Positions 55,257 through 64,000 of a stretch of DNA of 64,000 bases are shown here, in pieces. Source of the DNA: Acidiphilium sp. Lineage in GTDB: Bacteria; Pseudomonadota; Alphaproteobacteria; Acetobacterales; Acetobacteraceae. The stretch's first letter is position 1. Each line of letters opens with the position of its first letter. The stretch is from assembly GCA_028688905.1 (NCBI GenBank), contig JAQTXH010000001.1:668156-732155 (forward strand). The letters run 5' to 3'. The position numbers and the translations under genes were made by a program. The notes beneath the pieces were generated by a model. The model was not told the DNA's origin. It saw nothing but the letters and a program-made list of their open reading frames with translations, and made no database searches.

Positions 55257-56018
55257 CTATTGGTGCCTGACAGACTCCAGGCGTGATACGGTGGGGGCGA
55301 GTGCCGCGGCAATGCGCTGCATCCCCTCGGCATCCGGGTGCAGGGCAGGTTGCGGCGGGTGCAGCCTGGGGTCGACATAAAGCGACGCCTGCACATTTCC
55401 ATCGCGTTCAAGCACCTCGCCGACGTTGCGAAACGTGACCACATCGCTCCGGGCATAGATTTGGGCAAGCTGGTTGTTGATTTTTGTCGTCTCGGCTGAA
55501 ATCCACGCCGAACGGATCGATGGCAGGATACCGACCAACAGTATTTTGGTGCCCGGCACATGATGGTGCAGATCGTCAATGACAGCCTCGATCCCCGGCA
55601 CGGTAAGGTGAGCACCCCAGTGCGTCGCTCCCAGGTTATTCGCCCCGATCAGCACAATCACCAGTTTCGGGTGTAATCCATTGAACTCGCCATGATCGAT
55701 CCGCCAGATCACACTCGACGTCGTATCCCCGATCAACCCGAAATTGAGTGGGTCGTATTTCCCGTAATAGCGCTGCCAAACCGGCAAGACCTGCTCGAAT
55801 GGCTCGGCCCCGGTTCGCTGCCAGTACTGGGTGATCGAATCACCTAGCCATACCAGACGTGCCTGCGGATTGGCGCGGGCCTGATCCAACGTGAGGTCGA
55901 ACCGCGCCCGCCACCACGCCAGATCCATCCGCCCGATCGGGACCGCCGCCAGATTGACGCCGGCCTGGGCTGCGACAGGGAGCAGCAGAGCCAGACAAAG
56001 CAGCAGACGATGGAGCAT
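55257..56018 (-). CDS. exported SGNH/GDSL hydrolase
   Basis: A 253-residue esterase-like protein with signal peptide (LLLCLALLLPVAAQAG). The blocks of the SGNH fold are visible: LVWLGDSITQYW (Ser of GDSI), NFGLIGDTTSSVIWR (Gly), LIGANNLGATHW (Asn) and LHPDAEGMQRIA (Asp-His pair). The natural acyl or acetyl substrate is unknown; it could deacetylate a surface glycan. ATG at 56018 overlaps the MFS stop (TGATG); a TTG one codon earlier is possible. Third gene of uppP-MFS-SGNH. Confidence 0.9.
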   Translation of the reverse strand: MLHRLLLCLALLLPVAAQAGVNLAAVPIGRMDLAWWRARFDLTLDQARANPQARLVWLGDSITQYWQRTGAEPFEQVLPVWQRYYGKYDPLNFGLIGDTTSSVIWRIDHGEFNGLHPKLVIVLIGANNLGATHWGAHLTVPGIEAVIDDLHHHVPGTKILLVGILPSIRSAWISAETTKINNQLAQIYARSDVVTFRNVGEVLERDGNVQASLYVDPRLHPPQPALHPDAEGMQRIAAALAPTVSRLESVRHQ

Positions 56019-57190
56019 CAAGGCCTCGAAGGATCATGCGCGGCGAACACGCGCGGGTACAGCAACAAATACGCGCCCTGAAATAGTCCAGCAATCAAAA
56101 ACGGTGCGGCCAGCGCGCCCGACTCGAATAAAACGCCGGCGAGCGCCGGGGCGATGCCGCGCGGAACCAGAACCGAGATGGTGTTGACGCTCGCCGCCAG
56201 TCCACGCCGATCGCCGCGCACCAGCCCCAGCGCCACCGCCTGACGGGCACCGGCGGTGCCGCGATTGAACGCCGAACGCATGGCATAAATAGCGGTCGCC
56301 GCACCAAAACTGGGTGCGAAGGGCAGGGCAAACAGGCTGATCAGGCCGATGCCGCGCATCAATACCACGGTCCGCACGACGCCAAGCCGTCTGGTCAAAT
56401 GTCCAGACGTCAGGGCGGCGATTCCGGCGGCGACAAAGGCGAGCGCCAGCGCAGGCCCGATCGCCGCCGCATGCGCATGAAACCGCGCCGCAAACCACCA
56501 GGAAATGAACGGGCCGGTCAACCCGATGCCGGTGCCATTGAGCATGTTCAGCCCCGCAAGACGCCAGAGCAGCCCGTTCTCGGCGTGCGCGGCAACGGCC
56601 TCATCGTTGCGCACCACTTCGACGCTGCGCAGACGATCCGGCGTGAGGATCAGCAATAACGCGGCGATCAGCGACGCGATCAGCGGCAGATAAAATAATG
56701 ACCGGTGCGTGCCGACGATGCCGGCAAGCCCCGCGCCGAGGCCCATGCCAAAAAACCCGATCGCCGTGTTGAGCGACAGCACCGCGCCGAAATCGCGCTT
56801 GTCGATAAATCCCGACAGCCAGGATTGCTCAGCCGGCGCAAACGGCCCCGCCGCACCGTTGGCACCTCGCCCGAAACCGCCGATGATCGCGGCGAATGCC
56901 AGCATCAGCGGGTTCCGGCTCAGCAGCGCGATGAGTGAAGCAATCACCGAAATCACCTCGAACGCCAGCACGAAGCGCTTGCGGCCAAACCGGTCGCTTG
57001 CCGGCCCAATCGTCGCCGTCAACACCACCGAGACCAATATCGCCGCTGCGAACACGACGCCGAGAAACGTGGCACTCCAGCCAAGCTTGGTGACATAAAG
57101 CGCGAAATCGACCACCAGCGCCCCTTGGGCAACACTGCGCGCCAGCCGCGCGCCCATCAGGCGTTGCGCCGCCGGGCGAAGGCGCGGCAT
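56018..57190 (-). CDS. MFS transporter
   Basis: A 390-residue major facilitator with about 12 hydrophobic segments and the loop-2-like motif GPASDRFGRKRFVLAFE (GxxxDRxGRK), which marks the family. The start at 57190 is chosen since it overlaps the uppP stop, against an in-frame codon 78 bases upstream inside uppP. Substrate not identifiable; drug, sugar or metabolite efflux are all open. Confidence 0.85.
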   Translation of the reverse strand: MPRLRPAAQRLMGARLARSVAQGALVVDFALYVTKLGWSATFLGVVFAAAILVSVVLTATIGPASDRFGRKRFVLAFEVISVIASLIALLSRNPLMLAFAAIIGGFGRGANGAAGPFAPAEQSWLSGFIDKRDFGAVLSLNTAIGFFGMGLGAGLAGIVGTHRSLFYLPLIASLIAALLLILTPDRLRSVEVVRNDEAVAAHAENGLLWRLAGLNMLNGTGIGLTGPFISWWFAARFHAHAAAIGPALALAFVAAGIAALTSGHLTRRLGVVRTVVLMRGIGLISLFALPFAPSFGAATAIYAMRSAFNRGTAGARQAVALGLVRGDRRGLAASVNTISVLVPRGIAPALAGVLFESGALAAPFLIAGLFQGAYLLLYPRVFAAHDPSRP

Positions 57191-58041
57191 CAAACCCCGG
57201 CGGAGAGCAGAACGAGGCTCAAAACCCCGAACGCCGCGCAATAGGCGGCGAACGGCCCCAATGCCCAACGATCGTGATCGCGGAAATAGCGCATCAGGAA
57301 TGCGGTTGATCCAAATGCGACCACACCGGCCACCACCGCCGCCAGCACCGCGAGACCGAACATGCCGTGCATCGCCGCGTGGTGGTGCAACAGCTTCGGC
57401 ACCTCGACAACCGTGGCCCCGGCGATCACCGGAGTCGCCATCAGAAACGCGAACCGCGCCGCGGCCTCATGATCGATCCCGCGCGTCAGGCCGCCGACAA
57501 TGGCTGCCCCCGAGCGCGACAATCCGGGCAGAAACGCGAGGCACTGGAACAACCCGATCACGAAGGCATCCACCAGGGTCAACTGGGCGATGCCGAAGCC
57601 GCCGCCCGCCGCCCGCCGCCGCCGCAACCGTTCTCCGGCCAGCAGCAACCCGCCATTCACGATCAGAAACACCGCCGCGATCATTGGGCTGGCGAACAAA
57701 TGCTGGATCGGCTTTTTCAGCACAAACCCAATCGCCACGGCGGGAATCGTCGCCACCACCAACCGCAACAACAACCCCCGCTGCTCATTCACCACCCGCG
57801 TTTCGCCCTGGCCGAATAGCCCCATCGCCATCTCCCACCAATCGCGCCAGAAATACGCCAGCAGCGCCGTCGCGGTGCCGACATGCAGCATCACGACAAA
57901 CGGCAGAAACGACGGCGCATGCTGATCGATAGGCCAATGCAACAGCGCCGGCACGATGACGGCATGGCCAAGGCTGGAGACCGGGAACAGCTCGGTTGCT
58001 CCCTGCATCACGGCGAACAGAACGGCGATCAACGGCGTCAT
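57190..58041 (-). CDS. uppP: undecaprenyl-diphosphatase (UppP/BacA)
   Basis: Recycles the lipid carrier for cell-wall and polysaccharide sugars by dephosphorylating undecaprenyl diphosphate. The 283-residue polytopic protein has the two family motifs: ATELFPVSSLGHAVIVPAL near the start (Glu-rich motif) and GLSRSGAAIVGGLTRG (SRSG). Located next to large membrane proteins of surface-glycan type, which fits. ATG at 58041. Confidence 0.95.
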   Translation of the reverse strand: MTPLIAVLFAVMQGATELFPVSSLGHAVIVPALLHWPIDQHAPSFLPFVVMLHVGTATALLAYFWRDWWEMAMGLFGQGETRVVNEQRGLLLRLVVATIPAVAIGFVLKKPIQHLFASPMIAAVFLIVNGGLLLAGERLRRRRAAGGGFGIAQLTLVDAFVIGLFQCLAFLPGLSRSGAAIVGGLTRGIDHEAAARFAFLMATPVIAGATVVEVPKLLHHHAAMHGMFGLAVLAAVVAGVVAFGSTAFLMRYFRDHDRWALGPFAAYCAAFGVLSLVLLSAGV

Positions 58042-58117
58042 GCGAACTCCACAATATGAACCCCCCTATCTCTGGCCAAGCTGGCAGCAAAACGCAACCG
58101 CGCCGGATTTTGCGGTT

Positions 58118-59551
58118 TCAGCCCAGGCAGAACCGATGCAGCATCAGGCCCGGCAGATAAACCATGTCGATCGCCGCCATAACCACGGCGGGCATGGCGC
58201 TCAACCCTTCCAACGCGGGTCCAGATCGGCCGCCCAGGCGCGGCACCGCGAGCATCAGGAACGGCAAAAACAGCAAATAGTACCGCCCCTGCGGCCCCGA
58301 GATCGCCGCACTCCCGACCCTGTCCCAACTGAGATAGATCGCGAGTTCCACAGCGAGGACGCTCGCCACGACCAACGCCCCAAACATCGCCGCATCGCGT
58401 CCGGTCCAACGCAACCCAACATCGCCGCGCGCGGCCAACACCCCCAGCGCCGCCGCGCCGAGAGCGATACCCCACCCGGCATAATCCCAGGGTGCAAGCC
58501 CGATCGACAGCCAGCCAAGTCTGCCGATGCCCGATGTCACCAGAAATTCAAAATTCGCGATCAAAAACCCAACCGGCAAGGTAATCAGCCGCAACGGGTC
58601 GGCCAGGAGCACGCGCACCTGCGCCAGGGGATCGGTCGTGGTGAATATCGTACTTGGTAGTCCGGGCCAGAGTGGACCCGGATGATAAGGGCCGAGCAGA
58701 TACGGCATCAGCGAGACGCGCGCCATCACCACCACCCAGATCAGCGGCAGGATGGCCCAAAGCGCGATCGTCAGGCCGCGCCGCCAGGGTTTCGGGGCGG
58801 CAAGCGGGGCGAGTGCGGCGAACAACAGCAAGCCGTAAGGCGGTTTCGAGCAGATAATGAGGGTGAACACCGGCAGAAATAGCCAGCGCAGTCGCGGGTG
58901 CCGTGCCGGATCGAGGGTAAGCAGCCCGCCGGCCAGCGCCGTCATCGCAATCAGCAATCCATCCTGATTGAACGATGCCCCCAGGCTCAACGCCTCGGGC
59001 AGCGACAAGGTGGCGAACAGCAATCCCCGGCCAAACCGTGCGATCACGATAGCCAGGGTGCCGACCAATATATAGGCGGCCAGCATGGCCATCCGCCCGG
59101 TAAACAGCGCTGCCAAAGGCCGCTGCCCCAATGCCCGCCCGAGGGCGATGCCGAGCGTTCCGGGCAGGTATAGGGCGGGGAAATACTGGATCGTGTTGTA
59201 ATCGATATCGATAATCTGCGCCTTGGTCCACGGTTGCAGTGCGGTCTTGGCAGCCGAAGCCGGATCGGCACAAGTCGCTCCCATCTCGTGAATCGAGGCG
59301 TTGAGCAATCCAAAATTAACCCGCGTCGCCGGCACGATCATCACTGGCTTGCCCGGCGGCTGAAACGCCACCCGATGCCCCAGCCACTCGCCATGCAGCA
59401 ATGCCCCGGCCCGCGCAATATGCGCCGGCTCATCCGCCACCTGCCCGATCGGAGTGAGCAGCGCGAGGCGCAGGCCAGTCGCGAGGGTGAGGATGAGGAA
59501 GATCAGGGAAAGCCATTGTGTGTCACGAAATAATTTACTGCGTAAGTGCAT
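58118..59551 (-). CDS. polytopic membrane protein, DUF2142 type
   Basis: A 477-residue protein with about 10-12 membrane spans and an early GQVADEPAHIARAG segment (D-E-P-A-H), the hallmark of DUF2142 proteins, which resemble membrane glycosyltransferases of the GT-C fold. It may transfer sugars from a polyprenyl carrier. Start at ATG 59551 is preferred; an in-frame codon 24 bases upstream has no added support. The neighbours on both sides are also surface-glycan genes. Confidence 0.8.
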   Translation of the reverse strand: MHLRSKLFRDTQWLSLIFLILTLATGLRLALLTPIGQVADEPAHIARAGALLHGEWLGHRVAFQPPGKPVMIVPATRVNFGLLNASIHEMGATCADPASAAKTALQPWTKAQIIDIDYNTIQYFPALYLPGTLGIALGRALGQRPLAALFTGRMAMLAAYILVGTLAIVIARFGRGLLFATLSLPEALSLGASFNQDGLLIAMTALAGGLLTLDPARHPRLRWLFLPVFTLIICSKPPYGLLLFAALAPLAAPKPWRRGLTIALWAILPLIWVVVMARVSLMPYLLGPYHPGPLWPGLPSTIFTTTDPLAQVRVLLADPLRLITLPVGFLIANFEFLVTSGIGRLGWLSIGLAPWDYAGWGIALGAAALGVLAARGDVGLRWTGRDAAMFGALVVASVLAVELAIYLSWDRVGSAAISGPQGRYYLLFLPFLMLAVPRLGGRSGPALEGLSAMPAVVMAAIDMVYLPGLMLHRFCLG

Positions 59552-59601
59552 ATCTAATACCCTCTGTGCTGACAAAAATAATGCTTCGGGTAATCAGCCA
59601 C

Positions 59602-60891
59602 TCATTTTTTGTCTGTGCTCAAGGAGTGCCTTGGAGCTAAGCTTAAAGCCCAAGGGCCACCAGGCCATACGGTCAGCGTACGCGACGGATTTTTTTGCCA
59701 AGCCGCAACTTGGGGCTGCCAAAGCGGGCCATTGGAAAATTGCGCAATACCACGGCGGTAATTCACGAATCCTGTAAATAGCAAGGCAGTAGCGGCCAGC
59801 ACGAAGAGACCACGCGTGATTCCCCGGTTTATCGTCGCTAAGCCAACGATTAGAAGCGCATTGATGACCTCCGGGGCAAATGCGTAACGTTGACCGCCGA
59901 CGACATGCATGAACCCATCGAACGAACCAGCCCAAGCTTCATAAAACGACACCAAGACGATGACTAAACAAGCGACATATAATTTTGCAAGTACCATATT
60001 TTGTTTGCGCCAAATACCGGCGGCAATAATTGCGTAAAAAAATATGAAAATTGACGGCCCTGCCCACAAAAACATATGAGCGCGGTGGGAAGCTCCGAGG
60101 TATCTGGCAAATTCGCGCGCTAAATTTAATCCAAAAGACTGAAGAACAATGGTATGCAGACTAATAACTGAAAGCAGCTCGGTCGGACCAAAATGACTGC
60201 CCCGTTCTGGTAAGGGGTGTAACAAAAAAACAATAATTTGAATAAAAAAACCGATTAAAATTATTGTTGCTTGAACTGATGATTCAAATGTCCGATTTTT
60301 TACCGCCACAAAAATAAATAATGGCATCAGGAAGCTGGTCGCTGGTCCAGACAAAACGGCAAGAACGAGGATCGCACAATCAGAAAAAAATAACAAACGA
60401 TGTCGAGGCGGACCTGAAAAAATAAGTGCGGCGCAAAGCGCAAGATGAAACTGACTGGTAATTGTATTTAACCATACTTCACCAGTTACTGGTGGTATAG
60501 CACATAAAATGACAGCAACAATAGTAGCGCCAAGTGAATGTCTCCATGGAAAATCATGAGTTATAACAATGTATACTGGAATTGATTGAATTATTAGTGC
60601 GATAGCTACAGTAATAGCTGGCGCATCTGAAATTCCACCTAAATTAAGTCCAAGCCAAGTCGACAATCCTGCCGCTAAATTGACGTATCCAGCATCGGAT
60701 GCAACAGCAAACCATGAAATATACCATGGATAATTCCAAGCATTACTGAAATAAACTACACCCTCTTCGGCCCAAAATCGGCCACCATCAAGTACAATTG
60801 ATGGAATTCGTACTAAAATCAAAGAAAAAAAGCAAATAATTATAAAAAAATACGCACTTTGGCGCAATATTCTGCTTTTTATTGTATCCAT
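59602..60891 (-). CDS. AT-rich polytopic membrane protein
   Basis: A 429-residue protein with about ten hydrophobic spans. No motif is recognised apart from an early GGRFWAEEGVVYF, in the place where GT-C enzymes have their acidic pair. Base composition is far richer in A and T than the neighbours (AAA, ATT, TTT and long A runs), so it was probably brought in recently. It shares the region with DUF2142, YfhO-like and GT2 genes, so a surface-polysaccharide role is inferred, not shown. Confidence 0.75.
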   Translation of the reverse strand: MDTIKSRILRQSAYFFIIICFFSLILVRIPSIVLDGGRFWAEEGVVYFSNAWNYPWYISWFAVASDAGYVNLAAGLSTWLGLNLGGISDAPAITVAIALIIQSIPVYIVITHDFPWRHSLGATIVAVILCAIPPVTGEVWLNTITSQFHLALCAALIFSGPPRHRLLFFSDCAILVLAVLSGPATSFLMPLFIFVAVKNRTFESSVQATIILIGFFIQIIVFLLHPLPERGSHFGPTELLSVISLHTIVLQSFGLNLAREFARYLGASHRAHMFLWAGPSIFIFFYAIIAAGIWRKQNMVLAKLYVACLVIVLVSFYEAWAGSFDGFMHVVGGQRYAFAPEVINALLIVGLATINRGITRGLFVLAATALLFTGFVNYRRGIAQFSNGPLWQPQVAAWQKNPSRTLTVWPGGPWALSLAPRHSLSTDKK

Positions 60892-61034
60892 GGTTACGGC
60901 AGCCACCTTTTTTTTAGGGTACAGCCTCTGAACTGCGTCATCGCTGCCAAAGTGTCAACAGGACAGGTTTTGTCCAATGAGACGACCATAGGCAGTGCCT
61001 GGCCGAATGATAGACCTTAGTTGCCTTCGCGGTT

Positions 61035-63785
61035 ATGTGTCAGCGTCCAGAGGGTGGTCTTTCAGAGGATTTTGAAGTGCCGAATACGTTAGACGTTGTA
61101 TCTCAGCCAAGCGCGGTAGCGCCGATCGAGTGGCTCGATCGCCATCCCTGGCTACCATTCCTCATTCTTGTAATCGCCCCCTTTCTCGGCCATAGCGCTT
61201 CCTGGCTCACCGGTCTTAGTTCTAACCCGATTTGGACCGAATCGGGTTCGGTGATCGGCATTGGTCCAAGCTTAGTGGTCGGCGGCGACTTTGGTGACCC
61301 GAACGTTGGCTGGACCAATCAGGCCCTTGGCCATCTCGCGGCACAGGACTGGCTGCATTTTACCCTGCCCTGGTGGAACCCCTATTCCGGGATCGGATTG
61401 CCGTTGGCCGGCGAAATGCAACCAGCCGCAATGTTCCTGCCATTTGTTCTGTTGCTCACCTTGCAAAATGGCATGTTCTGGCTGGAAATCTCGCTACAGA
61501 TTTTCGCCGGGCTGGCAACTTTCAGCCTGTTGCGCCGGCTTGATCTCGGGCGGCTGACCGCGGTGGTCGGGGGCTTATTATTCGCCTTTAGCGGTACGTT
61601 CGCCTGGGTGCCAGGGGAGACCATACTGAATGTCGTGCCGTTTTTGCCTCTGTTATTACTTGGCATTGAAGACGCACGCGATCCGGCGCGCCAGCGCCGC
61701 GCGGTGGTGCTGATCGCGATCGGTATTGGAGGATCGATCCTCGCCGGTTTTCCGGAAGCCGCCTATATCGACGGCCTATTTGCTCTGATGTGGACGATCG
61801 TCCGGTTGTTTCAGACGTCTGATCCCAAGCGATTGATCACCAGCGTCGTGCTCGGTGGTATCGCTGGCTTGCTGATCGCAGCCCCACAAATTGTCGCCTT
61901 TGCCGATTTCAGCCTGACCAATGATGTATTCCAAACCCATCAATTCGGCTCAAACTACATTCCGCCGCGTGGCTTCGCGGTAACGGTGCTGCCCTATGTG
62001 TTTGGCCCTCTGGGAACAAGTCTCGGCAGCTCGCTGCTTTTAAGCGTATCCGGGGGTACCGGCGGCTATGTTGGGGCGCTCTTGATTCTGTTTGGCGCGG
62101 CCGGCTTAGTCTCACGGCGTGATCGACCCATCGCGATGTTGCTCGCGGTCTGGCTTGTGCTCAGCATCGGTAAATCCTTCGGGTTCTCACCCATCCTTTT
62201 TTTGGTCAATGCCGTGCCATTAATGAAGGAGGTCATGTTCTGGCGCTATTCCTCGCAATCCTGGGAACTTGCTTTGATTATCCCAGCTTGCTTTGCCCTT
62301 GAAGATGCCCGAACCGACACCGTGAAGCGCGTCGGCCCTATTATCGCGACGCTCGCGATTGTTGGCCTTTCCATCTGGCTCGCTTGGCCTTGGGCAAAAA
62401 TCTGGCACTGGAATGCCGCCAATCGAGCGGTCATGGTGCTATGGCTTTTCCGCGCGGTTAGCTTTGAGTGTGGTGCATTGCTGCTCCTTATGGTGGTCTG
62501 GTTGACCACCCACAGTGAAACGCGCCGATGGGTTTCCGGTGTTATTCTAGTGCTTAACACGGGGGTTCTATTCATGGTACCGCAATTGTCGGGGCATCGG
62601 CCCGGTCACGTTGACTGGGATGGCATTAAATATTTACAATCTCACCTCAAATTACGCCGATTCTATACGCTGGGGCCAATCGATCCCAACTACAGTGCGT
62701 ATTTCAACATCCCCAATCTTAACCATAATTACCTTCCTACCGCACTCAATTGGACAAATTTTATCCACCATCATCTTTTTACCCAAGTCGAAGCGCACGG
62801 GGGCAATATTTTCTATGCGCCGTTCCCGCCAATGTCAATCACTGCCGCCGCCAACGATATATCGCGATTTCGTAATGAATATCAGTATTTAGGCGTGCGT
62901 TATATTGTAACCAGTCCTGGTGTGCTGGTTACCCCTTCCATCACCTATCCCGCTACAGTCGGAAGCGCCAACGGCCTCGCACTCTACCCCGGCCAGTCGA
63001 TAACTTTTCGTAGTATCGTGCCGCCTAGTTTCGCGGAAATGCCGCCGATCAATCAAATCGGCATCAACCAAGGTAATTACGACAATGAGGCCACTGGTAT
63101 CATGTCGATCAAGGTATGCGCCAGCAGCCAATGCACCACTGGCGCAGGCAACTTGCGACAATCGCATGATAACACGCCATTTACCGTAACGCTTGCAACC
63201 CCCATCATTCTTCACGCGGGCGAACATTTTACAGTCACTGTCACCCATCGAACCGGCACCAGTCCCGATGCGATCTGGCTGTATCCAGATGCCGCCACTG
63301 CACAACTAACTAACGGCACCGGCCATATCATTCCGGGACGCACCGTTGAAATCGTTTTCAGTGTAACCCCAAAGCACGGGCGTTTCACCCAGGTGTATTC
63401 TGATCAGCTGATGACAATCTGGCGCTTGAAAGGTGCCGATCCATTTTATTCGACCATCGGCGGTTCCTGCATGATACAAAAACCACGAATGAACACAGTC
63501 ACCGTAATCTGCCCTACGGCGGCCCGGCTGGTCCGCCGTGAACTGTTCATGGCCGGGTGGCGCGCGACCGATAATGGCGAGCCGGTTGCGATCAGTCTGC
63601 ACCACGCCATTGTCCAGAGCATCCCCCTGCATCCGGGCCGCAACCACATACAATTCCGGTTCGCACCGCCCTATGCCGGGCTTGCGTGGGTGTTGTTTTG
63701 GCTGGGCGTCCTGATCATGATGTGGCAAGGCATCGGGCCATGGATCACCGCGAAAGCACGTCAGCCCACATGCCGGCACATATGA
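61035..63785 (+). CDS. large membrane protein, YfhO-like
   Basis: A 916-residue protein with about 13 membrane spans followed by a ~350-residue exported C-terminal region (from YLQSHLKLRRFYTLGPIDPNY to near FYSTIGGSCMIQKPRM) and a final anchor (WVLFWLGVLIMMWQGIG). Early LPWWNPYSGIGLPLAGEMQP is typical of YfhO/GT-C-like glycan proteins. YfhO-like proteins take part in glycosylation of surface polymers. Its stop overlaps the following glycosyltransferase start by ATGA, so the two are likely one unit. Confidence 0.8.
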   Translation: MCQRPEGGLSEDFEVPNTLDVVSQPSAVAPIEWLDRHPWLPFLILVIAPFLGHSASWLTGLSSNPIWTESGSVIGIGPSLVVGGDFGDPNVGWTNQALGHLAAQDWLHFTLPWWNPYSGIGLPLAGEMQPAAMFLPFVLLLTLQNGMFWLEISLQIFAGLATFSLLRRLDLGRLTAVVGGLLFAFSGTFAWVPGETILNVVPFLPLLLLGIEDARDPARQRRAVVLIAIGIGGSILAGFPEAAYIDGLFALMWTIVRLFQTSDPKRLITSVVLGGIAGLLIAAPQIVAFADFSLTNDVFQTHQFGSNYIPPRGFAVTVLPYVFGPLGTSLGSSLLLSVSGGTGGYVGALLILFGAAGLVSRRDRPIAMLLAVWLVLSIGKSFGFSPILFLVNAVPLMKEVMFWRYSSQSWELALIIPACFALEDARTDTVKRVGPIIATLAIVGLSIWLAWPWAKIWHWNAANRAVMVLWLFRAVSFECGALLLLMVVWLTTHSETRRWVSGVILVLNTGVLFMVPQLSGHRPGHVDWDGIKYLQSHLKLRRFYTLGPIDPNYSAYFNIPNLNHNYLPTALNWTNFIHHHLFTQVEAHGGNIFYAPFPPMSITAAANDISRFRNEYQYLGVRYIVTSPGVLVTPSITYPATVGSANGLALYPGQSITFRSIVPPSFAEMPPINQIGINQGNYDNEATGIMSIKVCASSQCTTGAGNLRQSHDNTPFTVTLATPIILHAGEHFTVTVTHRTGTSPDAIWLYPDAATAQLTNGTGHIIPGRTVEIVFSVTPKHGRFTQVYSDQLMTIWRLKGADPFYSTIGGSCMIQKPRMNTVTVICPTAARLVRRELFMAGWRATDNGEPVAISLHHAIVQSIPLHPGRNHIQFRFAPPYAGLAWVLFWLGVLIMMWQGIGPWITAKARQPTCRHI

Positions 63786-64000
63786 TCGCCTTGCCCGCGC
63801 TCATCTCAATCCCAGCACTCATCTCAATCATTGTGCCGTTCCATAACGAAGCCGACAATATTCCGCTCCTGCACGCCCGGCTCTGCGCCGTGCTCGACGC
63901 CGGACCTGATCCCTGGGAACTCGTCTGCGTCAACGATGGCAGCCGCGATGACACTTTAGCTCGCCTGGTTGCCCTGTCCGCGCGCGACCCCCGCGTGCGG
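63782..64000 (+). CDS. family 2 glycosyltransferase, cut by the window end
   Basis: The first 73 residues of a GT2 protein: SIIVPFHNEADNIPLLHARL and ELVCVNDGSRDDTL (the nucleotide-sugar DGS region) are clear, the rest lies outside. Dolichyl-phosphate-mannose synthase-like enzymes start this way. The N-terminus has a short internal repeat, ALISIPALISI, from a tandem duplication of about 18 bases (GCNCTCATCTCAATC). ATG in an overlap with the YfhO-like stop. Confidence 0.9.
   Translation, partial: MIALPALISIPALISIIVPFHNEADNIPLLHARLCAVLDAGPDPWELVCVNDGSRDDTLARLVALSARDPRVR

Noticed and set aside
1-64000. CRISPR arrays, rRNA genes and insertion sequence transposases
   Set aside because: No regularly spaced repeats, rRNA-like stretches or transposase motifs were seen.

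Overview
The window reads as a chromosomal segment of an alphaproteobacterium, most likely an acidophilic member of the Acetobacteraceae such as the Acidocella/Acidiphilium group. The reasons are the gene complement and its arrangement: a Tal-Pgi fusion in a pentose-phosphate operon, carA with a short helix-turn-helix-like front domain, a GH15 trehalase and Sco/PCuAC copper genes. The lineage is an inference from gene content, not from a marker-gene search. Almost all of it is densely packed housekeeping DNA with many ATGA or GTGA start/stop overlaps. No gene-free stretch exceeds 300 bases; the longest, 30387-30658 and 35438-35702, hold repeats and hairpins and are annotated.

Layout. 1-3442: a small unknown protein, then folP, glmM and thiD on the plus strand. 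3622-5397: an orphan pair of Tad/Cpa pilus genes (cpaA, cpaE). 5416-9794 minus: dnaG, rpoD and an acetyltransferase. 10004-15197: carA and carB, separated by a small AT-rich gene and a hairpin repeat. 15284-17622: greA, a threonine dehydratase and an RluA-type pseudouridine synthase. 17581-21254 minus: otsA, otsB and a GT39-like membrane glycosyltransferase. 21393-24665: a copper/cytochrome-oxidase maturation cluster (PQQ-type propeller, PCuAC, cytochrome c, Sco, and a second convergent Sco). 24662-27887 minus: gatCAB. 27933-30002: ruvX, a YnfA-like protein, a sugar transferase and a phage-type lysozyme. 30045-30386: a PhnA/YjdM zinc-ribbon protein.

30.5-40.6 kb is an integrated mobilizable element ending at a tRNA-Ser(GGA) gene. 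It carries an unknown gene, a restriction-modification pair in which nuclease and methyltransferase share one polypeptide next to a specificity subunit (no helicase/translocase HsdR is seen), a DUF3363/RlxS-type relaxase with a hairpin-rich upstream region, a TacA-TacT toxin-antitoxin pair under a perfect 19-bp palindrome, a small acidic protein and a serine recombinase. The recombinase reading frame runs through the tRNA gene antisense. The restriction-modification cargo is bracketed by 17-bp near-identical direct repeats (30533-30549 and 35634-35650).

40.8-44.0 kb returns to core genes (rmuC, lepA). 44155-55194 is a carbohydrate block: polyphosphate glucokinase, Tal-Pgi fusion, gnd, zwf, a HAD phosphatase, pgl, an RpiA-gluconokinase fusion and a GH15 glucoamylase/trehalase. 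Together with otsA/otsB this would link trehalose, glucose and gluconate to the pentose-phosphate pathway. 55257-64000 holds a SGNH hydrolase, an MFS transporter, uppP and large membrane proteins of surface-polysaccharide type, one of them strikingly AT-rich, and ends inside a family 2 glycosyltransferase gene.
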